A DNA stretch of 40,939 nt from Clostridia bacterium (GTDB taxonomy: Bacteria > Bacillota > Clostridia > Christensenellales > Aristaeellaceae): contig JAFUTW010000015.1 of the NCBI GenBank assembly GCA_017484085.1, forward strand, positions 1-40,939, written 5' to 3'. The translations under genes were made by a program, and so were the position numbers. Numbering within the stretch: position 1 is the first letter of the stretch; every line of letters starts with the position of its first letter. Below the pieces are notes generated by a model. That model searched no databases, was not told the origin of the DNA, and was given only the letters and a program-made list of their open reading frames with translations. Shown piece after piece: positions 30,454 through 38,904 of this stretch.

Positions 30454-31170
30454 ATGGCAACGACGATTCAACTGGACGCAATGCGGGAGACAGGGCGCTC
30501 GCTGCTCGCGGAGCAAGTGGCGGAACGCATCAATCAGTACATCCTGGATCATAACCTCGCCTCGGGCGATAAGCTGCCCAACGAATTCGAACTGTGCGAA
30601 CAGCTGGGAGTCGGGCGGGGAACCATACGCGAAGCAGAGAAGATCCTCGTCGCCAGAAACATCCTTTCCGTGCAGCGGGGGCGGGGCACCTTCGTGGCGG
30701 AAAAGACGGGGGAGATCGACGATCCGCTGGGCCTTTCGTACCGTCACGATCATGCGGCGCTGGCCAGAGATCTGCTGGAGATCCGCATCCAGATGGAGCC
30801 CTGGATCGCCTCGCTGGCTGCGCAGCGCGCGGATGAAGCGGACCTGGAGCGGATGATGGCGCAGTGCATGAAGGTGGAAGAGCTCATCCGCCGGGGGATC
30901 GATCACCTGGAAGAGGATAAAAAATTCCATCAGTGCATCGCGGAATGCACGCACAATGCGGTGGTGCCCAAGCTGATCCCCATCATCACTTTCAGCGTGA
31001 CGCTGTTTGGAAGACTGAGCCGCAACAGCCTCGTGGATGAAACCGTGCGGCAGCACCGCAGGATCGCCGAGGCGATCTGTGCCGGAAATGCGGAAGGGGC
31101 GCGTGCCGCGATGCTGGAACATCTGTACGCCAACAAAGCGCGTATTGAGGCCATGAAGGACGAAAAGTAA
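30454..31170 (+). CDS. GntR/FadR-family transcriptional regulator (FCD domain)
   Basis: 238 residues from ATG 30454 (MATTIQLDAM); the upstream in-frame ATG at 30436 lies inside the operator, and neither has a strong ribosome binding site, so the start is not certain. A GntR winged helix (about 17-83) shows G-D-K-L-P-N-E-F-E-L-C-E-Q-L-G-V-G-R-G-T-I-R-E-A and R-G-R-G-T-F-V. The FCD ligand-binding domain (about 100-225) has the expected D/H metal-type residues, including F-H-Q-C-I-A. FadR-subfamily repressors with FCD domains commonly bind sugar acids or organic acids. The matching operator in the following transporter operon fits that role. Confidence 0.88.
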   Translation: MATTIQLDAMRETGRSLLAEQVAERINQYILDHNLASGDKLPNEFELCEQLGVGRGTIREAEKILVARNILSVQRGRGTFVAEKTGEIDDPLGLSYRHDHAALARDLLEIRIQMEPWIASLAAQRADEADLERMMAQCMKVEELIRRGIDHLEEDKKFHQCIAECTHNAVVPKLIPIITFSVTLFGRLSRNSLVDETVRQHRRIAEAICAGNAEGARAAMLEHLYANKARIEAMKDEK

Positions 31171-31191
31171 GGATAGCTGTACAAAACGATT

Positions 31192-31218
31192 GAAAGCCGT
31201 GCCGGAGGCACGGCTTTC
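31192..31218 (+). terminator. Terminator after the GntR gene
   Basis: GAAAGCCGTGCC / GGCACGGCTTTC around a three-base loop; the T run is weak and partly within the stem. Confidence 0.65.
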
Positions 31219-31285
31219 AATTATAAATGATATATAAATTGCATACAATATAAATATAAAAACCGACGAAACAAAATTCATCCCA

Positions 31286-31313
31286 TTGACAAACCCATAA
31301 TAAGATGTAAAAT
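31286..31313 (+). promoter_or_regulatory. Promoter of the MBL-TctCBA-dehydratase operon
   Basis: TTGACA, 16-base spacer, TAAAAT, about 60 bases before the first ATG. The surrounding 100 bases are AT-rich. Confidence 0.7.
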
Positions 31314-31326
31314 GAGCACATAAAAC

Positions 31327-31350
31327 ATCATACGTATTACGTATTATGAT
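31327..31350. promoter_or_regulatory. GntR operator in the TTT operon promoter
   Basis: ATCATA…TATGAT ends around a core with two ACGTA steps. It shares CATCATACGTAT with the site at the GntR gene and starts 13 bases after the -10 box, a typical repressor position. Confidence 0.7.
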
Positions 31351-31372
31351 AAAAGCAGAGAGGGGAGCACAG

Positions 31373-32185
31373 ATGAAGACGAACGGCTTACGCATCCGCT
31401 GGTTCAACGACGCATGCTATGAGATCCACCTGCCCGGAGGGAAGGGGATCCTCGTCGATCCGTACATCGACGAAAGCCGCTACAGTACGCTGTCCTACAG
31501 CGACGTCGAAAAAGCGGATTACATCCTGATCTCCCATACGCACTTTGACCACGTGCTCGGCCTCTCCCGGGTCTCGGAGCGCTTTGATTCCAAAATCTTT
31601 GCGGGAGAGGTGTCCGGGATCGAGCTGGCCTCCTGCTGCGATATCCCCGGCTACCGCCTTTTCCTCACGGCTCCGGGAGACGTGATCGAAAACGAAGACT
31701 TCCGGTTGACCTGCTACCGCGGCAAACACACGAAGCTCGGTGATTTTGACAGACCTTCCCGCTGGCCGGAAAACATCAGAAAGGAAGGGCTCGTGCCTGA
31801 AACGCAGCGGCTCAACATGCTGGGCAGCTACGAGTACATGATCTATCTGCTGGAGCTTCCGGATCACACACGGCTGCTCATCTGGGGCGGCGGCGCAACG
31901 GAGGAGGCGATCCGCCAGGCGGCGCTCTTCCGCCCGCATGTGACGATCGCGCAGCTCCCGCGTGAAAGCACGGATGATATTGCAAGGCTGTATGCGGCCA
32001 TCGGCGGCCAGTTCATCTTCCCGCACCACCATGACTTCTTCACGGAGCAGGGGGAAGAGGGAATGAAGGTCATCCGGGAAACGGTGGAAAAGACGGCCGC
32101 CCTTGCGCCGCAGACCGCTGTGGTCTGCCCGCAGAAGGGGAAATGGTACACGGTTCAAACCAGCGTCCAGCTGGAAGATGAATAA
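31373..32185 (+). CDS. UlaG-like metallo-beta-lactamase-fold hydrolase
   Basis: 270 residues from ATG 31373, with GAGGGGAG upstream. The metal-binding motif H-T-H-F-D-H is at 55-60, with further His in Y-R-G-K-H-T and F-P-H-H-H-D-F. The N-terminal strand pattern and D-P-Y-I resemble the UlaG branch of the family, which opens L-ascorbate-6-phosphate lactone. As first gene of an operon with a TTT transporter and a sugar-acid dehydratase, a lactonase feeding the dehydratase is plausible. That role is inferred from context; the fold call is firm. Confidence 0.82.
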   Translation: MKTNGLRIRWFNDACYEIHLPGGKGILVDPYIDESRYSTLSYSDVEKADYILISHTHFDHVLGLSRVSERFDSKIFAGEVSGIELASCCDIPGYRLFLTAPGDVIENEDFRLTCYRGKHTKLGDFDRPSRWPENIRKEGLVPETQRLNMLGSYEYMIYLLELPDHTRLLIWGGGATEEAIRQAALFRPHVTIAQLPRESTDDIARLYAAIGGQFIFPHHHDFFTEQGEEGMKVIRETVEKTAALAPQTAVVCPQKGKWYTVQTSVQLEDE

Positions 32186-32204
32186 AACAAAAGGAGAGAA
32201 AACC

Positions 32205-33179
32205 ATGAAGAAGATTCTCGTCGCGCTCCTCGCTCTGGCTCTGCTGAGCCTCGCTGCCTGCAGCCTCGCGGAAGTGAACTGGCCGACAGGCACCGTAACC
32301 TTTAAAGTCGCCGCAAACGCCGGCGGCGGAACGGATAACTTTGCCCGTATCCTGACTGCGTGCCTGCAGAAGGCTACGGGTGAGGCCTTCACCGTCGTCA
32401 ACGACTCCACCGGCAACGGCACCGTTGCCTTCGAATCCGTACGCAACGCCCAGCCGGACGGCAACACCCTGCTCTTCTACCACAGCACCATGGGCATCCA
32501 GTACTACCAGGGTGCATATGACTTTAACCCGGCGGACGAGGCCAACTTCACGGTCATCGCTAACGTCCCCAACGGCGGCACCGGCGACGTGCTGTGTGTG
32601 CCTGCAAAGGCGCCTTATAAGACACTGGATGAGTTCGTAGCTTACTGCAAGGAGCATCCCGGCGTATTCTTCGGCAACCAGAACGGTGGCTTCGGCCAGC
32701 TGGAGTTCCTGCTGTTCAATGAGCGCGCCGAGCTGAATGCCCGCTTTGTGGATGCCGGCGGCCAGGCGGACACCATCATCTCTCTGCTGGGCGGCAACAT
32801 CGATGCCTGCTTCATTGGTGCGGACGCGGCAGCTCAGTACGCTGAATCCGGCGACATGATCTGCCTGGCGCTGTGCGACAGCGAGCGCAGCAGCTTTGTG
32901 CCCGACGTTCCCACCTTCACCGAGCTCGGCTACGACGTCGTCTTCAAGCCCACGATGATCGTCCTTGGGCCTGCGGGCATGGATCCCGAACTCGTGACGA
33001 AGGTCAACGAAGTATTCGGAAAGATCGCCGAGGATCAGGAGACCCTCGATGCGCTGGCCAAGATGAACATGGGCTATACGCATTACAATGCTGAGGAAGC
33101 AAAGGAAATCTGGGTCAATCACTGCGCGACCATCAAGGAAGTCTGCGGCCTCGCCGGATACGACGTGGAGAACCGCTGA
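32205..33179 (+). CDS. TctC-type substrate-binding lipoprotein of a TTT transporter
   Basis: 324 residues with AAGGAGAG upstream. A signal peptide MKKILVALLALALLSLAAC ends in a proper lipobox L-A-A-C19, so it is an anchored lipoprotein. The Bug/TctC family marks are V-T-F-K-V-A-A-N-A-G-G-G-T-D-N-F-A-R near the N-terminus (the carboxylate-binding loop), P-D-G-N-T-L-L and the F-x-D-A-G-G-Q-A-D-T region. TTT binding proteins capture carboxylates such as citrate, or sugar acids. It is followed by TctB and TctA genes; a hairpin after it suggests higher expression than the membrane parts. Confidence 0.9.
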   Translation: MKKILVALLALALLSLAACSLAEVNWPTGTVTFKVAANAGGGTDNFARILTACLQKATGEAFTVVNDSTGNGTVAFESVRNAQPDGNTLLFYHSTMGIQYYQGAYDFNPADEANFTVIANVPNGGTGDVLCVPAKAPYKTLDEFVAYCKEHPGVFFGNQNGGFGQLEFLLFNERAELNARFVDAGGQADTIISLLGGNIDACFIGADAAAQYAESGDMICLALCDSERSSFVPDVPTFTELGYDVVFKPTMIVLGPAGMDPELVTKVNEVFGKIAEDQETLDALAKMNMGYTHYNAEEAKEIWVNHCATIKEVCGLAGYDVENR

Positions 33180-33199
33180 GCAAAGTAAGTCAACTGATC

Positions 33200-33222
33200 G
33201 GGGTGCTGGTGCACAGCACCCC
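33200..33222 (+). terminator. Intercistronic hairpin after the TctC-type gene
   Basis: GGGGTGCTG / CAGCACCCC with a five-base loop, followed by CTTCTTTC. Likely partial terminator. Confidence 0.65.
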
Positions 33223-33245
33223 CTTCTTTCAAAGAGGGAGAAAGC

Positions 33246-33701
33246 ATGAGCAAGGATAGGATTATCGGCCTCGTATCGCTCGTCCTGGGGGCGCTTACGC
33301 TGGTTGGAACATTTTACATCAAGGTTGCAAAAATGGCAGTCTCCATGGGCGACCCGGGTCCGCGCGTCTTTCCGGCTGTCGCCGGCGGCCTGCTCGTGCT
33401 GTGCGGGCTGGGTCTGCTTCTGAAGAAGGATGAGCCCCAGGAGCTGTTTATGACGAAGCAGCAGTGGATGCGGGTGCTCCGGCTGTTTTTGGCCTTTGTC
33501 GGCTATGTACTGCTGCTTTACCTGTTCGGTTTCGTGGTGGCTACCCCCGTTCTTCTCTTTGTCATGATGACGATGTTTTCCGGGGAGAATCCTGTTTCCA
33601 TCCCCGTGCGGGTGATTTATGCCGTTGCGGTCACTGCGGTCGTCTACGTTCTGTTTGCCGTGATGCTCAAGACCAACGTGCCCAAGGGCATCCTGCTGTA
33701 A
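33246..33701 (+). CDS. TctB-family small membrane subunit of the TTT transporter
   Basis: 151 residues and four membrane segments (about 8-25, 38-57, 80-100, 125-148), the usual TctB build. The D-P-G-P-R-V-F-P-x-V-A segment between helices 1 and 2 is characteristic. GAGGGAGAAAG precedes the ATG. It pairs with TctA to form the secondary, ion-driven importer for the substrate bound by TctC. Confidence 0.88.
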   Translation: MSKDRIIGLVSLVLGALTLVGTFYIKVAKMAVSMGDPGPRVFPAVAGGLLVLCGLGLLLKKDEPQELFMTKQQWMRVLRLFLAFVGYVLLLYLFGFVVATPVLLFVMMTMFSGENPVSIPVRVIYAVAVTAVVYVLFAVMLKTNVPKGILL

Positions 33702-33716
33702 GGGAGGAGACTGTTT

Positions 33717-35210
33717 ATGAATTACGTTCTCGGCGCACTCGCGTCCCTGGCGTCGCCGCTGTGCATGGCGCTGATGTTCGCGGGCGTCATCTCCGGCATC
33801 ATCTTCGGTGCGATCCCCGGGCTCGGCGGCGGCATCCTCACGGTGCTCGTGCTGCCGCTGACCTACAAGCTGGATCCCGTCATCTCCATCGCCTTCCTGT
33901 GCGCGATTTACATCGGCGGCACGTCGGGCTCCTATATCGGCTCCGTACTCATGGGCATACCGGGCGATGTCGCTTCGGTTTCCACCGTCTATGACGGCTA
34001 TGAGTTCACCAAGAAGGGCGATCCCGTCCGGGCGCTTTCCGCCTGTACGGTCGCCAACTTCATCGGAACGGTCCCGTCCATGCTGGTGTGCATGGTGGCC
34101 TGCCCGGTCATCTCTGCCATCGCCATCAAGATGGGCCCCTGGGAATTCTTCGCGCTCAGCTTCTGTGCGATTTCCCTCATTGTCGCCCTGTCCAGGGAAA
34201 ACATCTTCAAGGGCCTCATGGCAGCCGGCATCGCGCTGCTTATCAAGTGCATGGGCCTGGCGCCCGTGTGCGGCACGCCGCGCTTCACCTTCGGCAGTTA
34301 TTATCTGTCCGGCGGCATCCCGCTGACCAGCATGTTCCTCGGCGTCTTCGCGGGCAGCACCATCCTGCTGGAGTACGGCAAAAACGCGAAGGCGGATACC
34401 TCCAAGATCGTGAAGGTCAGCCGCTTCCGCTGGCCGGGCAAGGATCTGGCCGGCAATGTCTTCAACATCATCCGCTCCTGGGCGATCGGCCTTCTCATCG
34501 GCATCCTCCCCGGCATGGGCTCCGGTCTTTCCAACGTCGTGGCTTACGCAGCGGCCAAGAGTTCGTCCAAGCATCCGGAGGAGTTCGGCAAGGGCTGTAT
34601 TGACGGCGTCATTGCGCCTGAGGTCGCCAACAATGCTTCCGTCGGCGGCGCGCTGATCCCCTTCATCTCCCTGGGCATCCCGGGTGACGGCTCCACGGCG
34701 CTGCTCCTCGGCGCGCTGACGGTGCAGGGCGTCATCACGGGCCCGCTGATGATCCGCAATTATCCGTCCGTCGTTTACATGATCTACCTGGCGTGCATGG
34801 TCGGTGCGCTGATGGTGCTGATCTTTGAAGTCATCGGCATGCCGATCTTCCCCAGCATCCTGAAAATCCCGTATCATTATCTGTATCCGATCATCACGGT
34901 TCTGGTCTTCCTGGGCGCCTATGTCAGCTCCGGCAACCTGTTTGCGATCATCCTGACCCTCGCGATGATGGGCATCGGTGTGTTTATGGCCTGGGCGGGC
35001 CTGCCGACGACGCCGTTCATCCTGACATACGTGCTGGGTGAGCTGCTGGAGACGAACTTCCGCCGCGCTATGAGCTATTCACGGAACGGCTTTGCGAGCT
35101 TCTTTACCAGGCCGGCTTCCTGCGTACTGCTGGTGGTGGCGTTTGCCTTCATCTTCTATAACCTGTTCGGCGGAAAGATCAAAGCGGCGCTGGGCAAAAA
35201 GAAAGGATAA
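33717..35210 (+). CDS. TctA-family large permease of the TTT transporter
   Basis: 497 residues, about twelve membrane segments. The two pseudo-symmetric TctA signatures are visible: G-A-I-P-G-L-G-G-G near 26-34 followed by Y-I-G-G-T-S-G-S-Y, and the second G-I-L-P-G-M-G-S-G-L-S-N-V in the middle with E-V-A-N-N-A-S-V-G-G-A-L-I-P and G-I-P-G-D-G-S-T-A. Length is normal. It starts 15 bases after the TctB stop with GGGAGGAG. Together these genes encode a complete TTT system. Confidence 0.93.
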   Translation: MNYVLGALASLASPLCMALMFAGVISGIIFGAIPGLGGGILTVLVLPLTYKLDPVISIAFLCAIYIGGTSGSYIGSVLMGIPGDVASVSTVYDGYEFTKKGDPVRALSACTVANFIGTVPSMLVCMVACPVISAIAIKMGPWEFFALSFCAISLIVALSRENIFKGLMAAGIALLIKCMGLAPVCGTPRFTFGSYYLSGGIPLTSMFLGVFAGSTILLEYGKNAKADTSKIVKVSRFRWPGKDLAGNVFNIIRSWAIGLLIGILPGMGSGLSNVVAYAAAKSSSKHPEEFGKGCIDGVIAPEVANNASVGGALIPFISLGIPGDGSTALLLGALTVQGVITGPLMIRNYPSVVYMIYLACMVGALMVLIFEVIGMPIFPSILKIPYHYLYPIITVLVFLGAYVSSGNLFAIILTLAMMGIGVFMAWAGLPTTPFILTYVLGELLETNFRRAMSYSRNGFASFFTRPASCVLLVVAFAFIFYNLFGGKIKAALGKKKG

Positions 35211-35222
35211 GGAGAGTTGACG

Positions 35223-36968
35223 ATGCTTCCGAGTCAGAAACTGAGAGAGCTTGCCCCCGAGGTCGATCCGCTGCGGATCGGAACGGGGTGGAAGCCGGAG
35301 GACCTTGGCAAGGTGCAGGTGATGATCGAGAGCACCTTCGGCGACAGCCATCCGGGCTCCGGCCATCTGGACAAACTGGTGGAACAGGCCCGCCGCGGCG
35401 TGGCGGATGCAGGCGGATTCGGTGCGCGGTACTTCTGCACGGATATCTGCGACGGCGAGAGCCAGGGCCACGACGGCATCAACTTCTCGCTGGCAAGCCG
35501 CGAGATGATCGCGAACATGATCGAGATCCACGGCAACGCGACGCCGTTTGACGCGGGCGTCTTCATCGCCAGCTGCGACAAGGGCATGCCGGGCAACCTG
35601 ATCGGCCTGGCGCGCCTTAACATGCCTTCCGTCGTCATGACGGGCGGCACGATGGCGGCCGGCCCCGATCTGCTGACGCTGGAGCAGCTGGGCATGTACA
35701 GCGCCCAGTATGAGCGCGGCGAGATCGGCAAGGACAAGCTGGAATGGGCCAAGCACAACGCCTGTCCCTCCTGCGGCGCCTGCAGCTTCATCGGCACGGC
35801 GTCGACCATGCAGATCATGGCGGAGGCGCTGGGCCTGGCGCTGCCGGGCAGCGCGCTGCTGCCGGCAAACAGCCCGGACCTCATGGAGTACGCGTACCGC
35901 GCGGGGCAGCAGGCTGTGCGCCTGGCCCGGATGGAGCACATGTCCCCCAGGGACATCGTAACGCGGGAGAGCTTCGAAAACGCCATCCTCGTGCATGCCG
36001 CGATCTCCGGCTCCAGCAACGCGCTGCTGCACATCCCCGCCATCGCGCGCGAATTCGGCATCGAGATCACGGGCGAGACCTTCGACCGCCTGCACAGGGG
36101 CGCGCACTACCTCCTGGACGTGCGCCCGGCAGGGCGCTGGCCGGCGGAGTTCTTCTACTACGCGGGCGGTGTTCCGGCGATCATGGAGGAGATCCGGCCG
36201 CATCTGCATCTGGACGCCATGACGGTGACGGGCAAAACGCTGGGCGAGAACCTGGACGAGCTGAAAAAGAACGGCTTTTACGAGCGCTGCGCGGGCTGGC
36301 TGGAGGCGGCAAACCGCCGCTGTGGCACGCACATCACCCGGGAGGACGTCATCCGCCCTTATGACAGGGCCATCGGCACGGAGGGCTCCATCGCGGTGCT
36401 GCGCGGGAACCTCGCGCCGGAGGGGGCGGTCATCAAGCACACCGCCTGTCCGAAGGAGATGTTTGAGGCCGTGCTGCGCGCCCGCCCCTTCGACAGCGAG
36501 GAGGCGTGCATCGATGCGGTGCTGCATCACAGGGTGCAGCCGGGGGACGCGGTCTTCATCCGCTACGAGGGCCCGAAGGGCAGCGGCATGCCGGAGATGT
36601 TCTACACCTCCGAGGCGATCTCTTCGGACAAGGAGCTGGGGCGGAGCATCGCGCTCATCACGGACGGCCGGTTCTCCGGCGCTTCCACGGGGCCTGTGAT
36701 TGGGCACTGCAGCCCGGAAGCCCAGGCCGGAGGACCCATCGCGCTGGTGGAGGAGGGGGACCTCATCTACCTGAACGTGCGGGAGCGGAAGCTGGAGATC
36801 GTCGGCATCCGTGGCGAAAGAAAGACGCCGGAGGAGGTCGCTGCCGTGCTGGCAGAGCGCCGTAAGGCATGGAAGCCGAAGCCGCCCAAGTATACGCGGG
36901 GCGTGCTGGGGCTGTTCACCCGGCTGGCGGCTTCCCCGATGAAGGGCGCCTACCTCGAAACGGATTAA
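35223..36968 (+). CDS. IlvD/Edd-family dehydratase, probably sugar-acid specific
   Basis: 581 residues from ATG 35223 (GGAG eight bases upstream). Family motifs: I-C76-D-G-E-S-Q-G-H-D-G-I, S-L-A-S-R-E-M-I-A, A-S-C118-D-K-G-M-P-G and H-N-A-C-P-S-C184-G-A-C187-S-F-I-G-T-A; the C-terminal D-G-R-F-S-G-A-S is also present. The first iron-sulphur cysteine of classical IlvD (in P-C-N-x-H-L) is replaced: here P-G-S-G-H-L at 44-49, and an Edd-like C76 is present instead. This is like the YjhG/YagF sugar-acid dehydratases as I recall them. It would convert an aldonate to a 2-keto-3-deoxy acid. No other branched-chain synthesis genes are nearby. Last gene of the TTT operon. Confidence 0.88.
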   Translation: MLPSQKLRELAPEVDPLRIGTGWKPEDLGKVQVMIESTFGDSHPGSGHLDKLVEQARRGVADAGGFGARYFCTDICDGESQGHDGINFSLASREMIANMIEIHGNATPFDAGVFIASCDKGMPGNLIGLARLNMPSVVMTGGTMAAGPDLLTLEQLGMYSAQYERGEIGKDKLEWAKHNACPSCGACSFIGTASTMQIMAEALGLALPGSALLPANSPDLMEYAYRAGQQAVRLARMEHMSPRDIVTRESFENAILVHAAISGSSNALLHIPAIAREFGIEITGETFDRLHRGAHYLLDVRPAGRWPAEFFYYAGGVPAIMEEIRPHLHLDAMTVTGKTLGENLDELKKNGFYERCAGWLEAANRRCGTHITREDVIRPYDRAIGTEGSIAVLRGNLAPEGAVIKHTACPKEMFEAVLRARPFDSEEACIDAVLHHRVQPGDAVFIRYEGPKGSGMPEMFYTSEAISSDKELGRSIALITDGRFSGASTGPVIGHCSPEAQAGGPIALVEEGDLIYLNVRERKLEIVGIRGERKTPEEVAAVLAERRKAWKPKPPKYTRGVLGLFTRLAASPMKGAYLETD

Positions 36969-36986
36969 ACAGGATTCAATAAAAAC

Positions 36987-37226
36987 AGGCTGTCTCTTAA
37001 CCGATAGGCAGCATAATTCAGAGAAAGACGCACAGCGTCAACCTCATCCGGCCCGCTTCGCGAGCCACCTTCCCCTAAAGGGGAAGGCAAGATTTCCTTG
37101 TAAGCCTTGGCTTCCCCTTTACACCCTCAGGGCGTCCCTTGGGAGGGGAAGCTGTCAGGGCGGAAGCCCTGACTGATGAGGTTTACTCGGAATGAATTGT
37201 GCTTTCTATGGGTTGTGAGACAGCCT
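36987..37226. repeat. Outer inverted repeat with an element nested in its loop
   Basis: AGGCTGTCTC…ATAATTCA (36987-37020) pairs with TGAATTGT…GAGACAGCCT (37193-37226), 28 of 34 bases matching, A-run before and T-rich sequence after. It is probably the terminator hairpin of the dehydratase operon, now opened by the 144-base element at 37040-37183. Confidence 0.75.
37040..37183. repeat. Palindromic element, copy 4 of the GATGAGG family
   Basis: Ends AACCTCATC and GATGAGGTT are inverted repeats. The interior has CGCTTCGCGAG, CTTCCCCTAAAGGGGAAG, GGCAAG…CTTGGC and CAGGGCGGAAGCCCTG hairpins, as in copies 1 and 3. Confidence 0.82.
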
Positions 37227-37253
37227 TATCGTTTTGAGGTGAAAACTTAAAAG

Positions 37254-37895
37254 TTAATGCGTATGCCCCATCACGTGGTTTGCGTCCTCTTCATTGGCGA
37301 GGATCGCGCCGATCGCGGCTTCGATGCCGCGCACGATGTCCTCGGTGGAGAGGCTGGGCGTGTTGGGCCTGGCCATCACCTGCTCGTGCAGGAAGGGCAC
37401 GTGCATGAAGCCGCCCCGCGTGCCGGGGAAGGACTTGGCGATGTGGTAGAGCACGCCGTACATCAGGTGGTTGCACACAAAGGTGCCGGCCGTGTAGGAA
37501 AGGCTGGAGGGCACGCCGGCCTCGCGGATGGCGGCGACCATGGCCTTGACGGGCAGGCTGGTGAAGTAAGCCGGGGCGCCGTCCTCAAAGATCGGTTTGT
37601 CCAGCGGCTGGTTGCCCTCGTTGTCGGGGATGCGCGCGTCGTCGATGTTGATAGCCACGCGCTCCGGGGTGAGGCCGAAGCGGCCGCCGGCCTGGCCGAT
37701 GCACAGAACGACATCCGGGCGCTCGGCTTCCATCGTCCGGCGGACGACCTCAACGGACTTTCCGAAGACGACGGGCACGGAGAGCTTGACGATCTCGGCG
37801 TCGCCGATTTGGTCCGCTACCTGGGCCACGGCCTCCTGGGCGGGGTTGATCGCGTCGCCGCCGAAGGGCTCAAAGGCGGTAAGCAGGATTTTCAT
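37254..37895 (-). CDS. pcp: Pyroglutamyl-peptidase I
   Basis: 213 residues, normal for the C15 family. The catalytic triad is complete: E78 (L-T-P-E-R-V-A-I-N), C141 ([10 protein letters not shown]) and H165 (M-H-V-P-F-L-H). The N-terminal [10 protein letters not shown] is diagnostic. It removes 5-oxoproline from peptide N-termini in the cytoplasm. It is the last gene of an operon with DUF979 and DUF969 membrane proteins, a conserved association in Firmicutes that suggests they carry 5-oxoproline or its peptides. Confidence 0.95.
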   Translation of the reverse strand: MKILLTAFEPFGGDAINPAQEAVAQVADQIGDAEIVKLSVPVVFGKSVEVVRRTMEAERPDVVLCIGQAGGRFGLTPERVAINIDDARIPDNEGNQPLDKPIFEDGAPAYFTSLPVKAMVAAIREAGVPSSLSYTAGTFVCNHLMYGVLYHIAKSFPGTRGGFMHVPFLHEQVMARPNTPSLSTEDIVRGIEAAIGAILANEEDANHVMGHTH

Positions 37896-37915
37896 GGTAT
37901 TCCTCCTGTATAAAT

Positions 37916-37940
37916 GCCCGCCTCCGCAGGGGAGACGGGC
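37916..37940 (-). other. Intercistronic hairpin before pcp
   Basis: GCCCG-CCTCC / GGGAG-A-CGGGC type stem between the DUF979 stop and the pcp ribosome binding site; no T run, so it is more likely an mRNA-stability element than a terminator. Confidence 0.45.
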
Positions 37941-37956
37941 AGGGGTGAATGCGGGA

Positions 37957-38904
37957 TCAGAAAGCGAAGAAGTACATGAGCGCGATGTGGATGACCAGCA
38001 TGATGATGGCCACCGGCAGCTGGCTCTTGATGATGGCGTACTTGTTCTTCACTTCCAGCAGAGCGGCCGGCATGATGTTGAAGTTGGCCGCCATGGGCGT
38101 GCACAGCGTGCCGCAGTAGCCCGCGGTGAGGCCCAGCGCGCCGACGACCACGGGGTTGGCACCCTGCGCGATGAGGAAGGGGATGCCGATGCCCACGGTG
38201 ATGACGGAGAAGGCCGCGAAGCCGTTGCCCATGATGATGGTGAACAGCGCCATGGCGATGCAGTAGACGGCGCAGGCGATGAGCTTGCTGCCCTCGGGGA
38301 TGATGGCGCTGACGCCGTTGGCGATGACCGTGCCGACGCCGGCGGCGGTGAACAGAGCACCCAGAGCAGAGAGCAGCTGCGGCAGGATGCCGATGGGGCC
38401 GACGTTGTCCATGAGGCGCGTTCCGTCCTTGACGGCATAGGCGGGATTCGCCTTGAAGAGGATGATCGCCACGATGAGGGCGATGACGCCGGAAACGCCG
38501 ATGGCGTTGTTGGCGGTCAGCCAGTTGAGGCTGGGAACGGAGCCGCCCAGGGTAGCCGCCACGACGGCGACGAGCGCCAGGCACAGCGCCGGGATGAAGA
38601 CCTTGTAGCCCAGCTTGTCAGCGGAAGCGCGGACAGCCTTGGGATCGGGCACGTCGTTCGCGCTCTGGCGGACGCCGTTGATCGCGGTCAGCACAGCCAG
38701 GGCGATGACGCACAGGCCGGTGATCCACTTGGGCAGGTAGTTGCCCAGGATGAAGGTGAAGGCCAGCACGAACCAGAAGGCCGCGGTGGTTTCCTTCTTC
38801 TGCGCGCCGGGATCGCGGAGGGCCTTGACGCCCACAAGCACGAAGACCAGGCCGATGAGGGTATAGAAGAATTCAGCAACAATCTGTGCAGGTGTCATAC
38901 TCAT
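37957..38904 (-). CDS. DUF979 family membrane protein
   Basis: 315 residues with about nine membrane segments. The opening [16 protein letters not shown] segment, the [17 protein letters not shown] region and the late [15 protein letters not shown] stretch are typical of DUF979. The family is transporter-like and always accompanied by DUF969. Its start overlaps the DUF969 stop by four bases. Predicted half of a two-part permease, inferred substrate 5-oxoproline or pyroglutamyl peptides. Confidence 0.9.
   Translation of the reverse strand: MSMTPAQIVAEFFYTLIGLVFVLVGVKALRDPGAQKKETTAAFWFVLAFTFILGNYLPKWITGLCVIALAVLTAINGVRQSANDVPDPKAVRASADKLGYKVFIPALCLALVAVVAATLGGSVPSLNWLTANNAIGVSGVIALIVAIILFKANPAYAVKDGTRLMDNVGPIGILPQLLSALGALFTAAGVGTVIANGVSAIIPEGSKLIACAVYCIAMALFTIIMGNGFAAFSVITVGIGIPFLIAQGANPVVVGALGLTAGYCGTLCTPMAANFNIMPAALLEVKNKYAIIKSQLPVAIIMLVIHIALMYFFAF

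Noticed and set aside
32070-34877. 935-codon open frame on the minus strand opposite the TctC, TctB and TctA genes
   Set aside because: His/Arg/Asp-rich antisense shadow of three recognised transporter genes.
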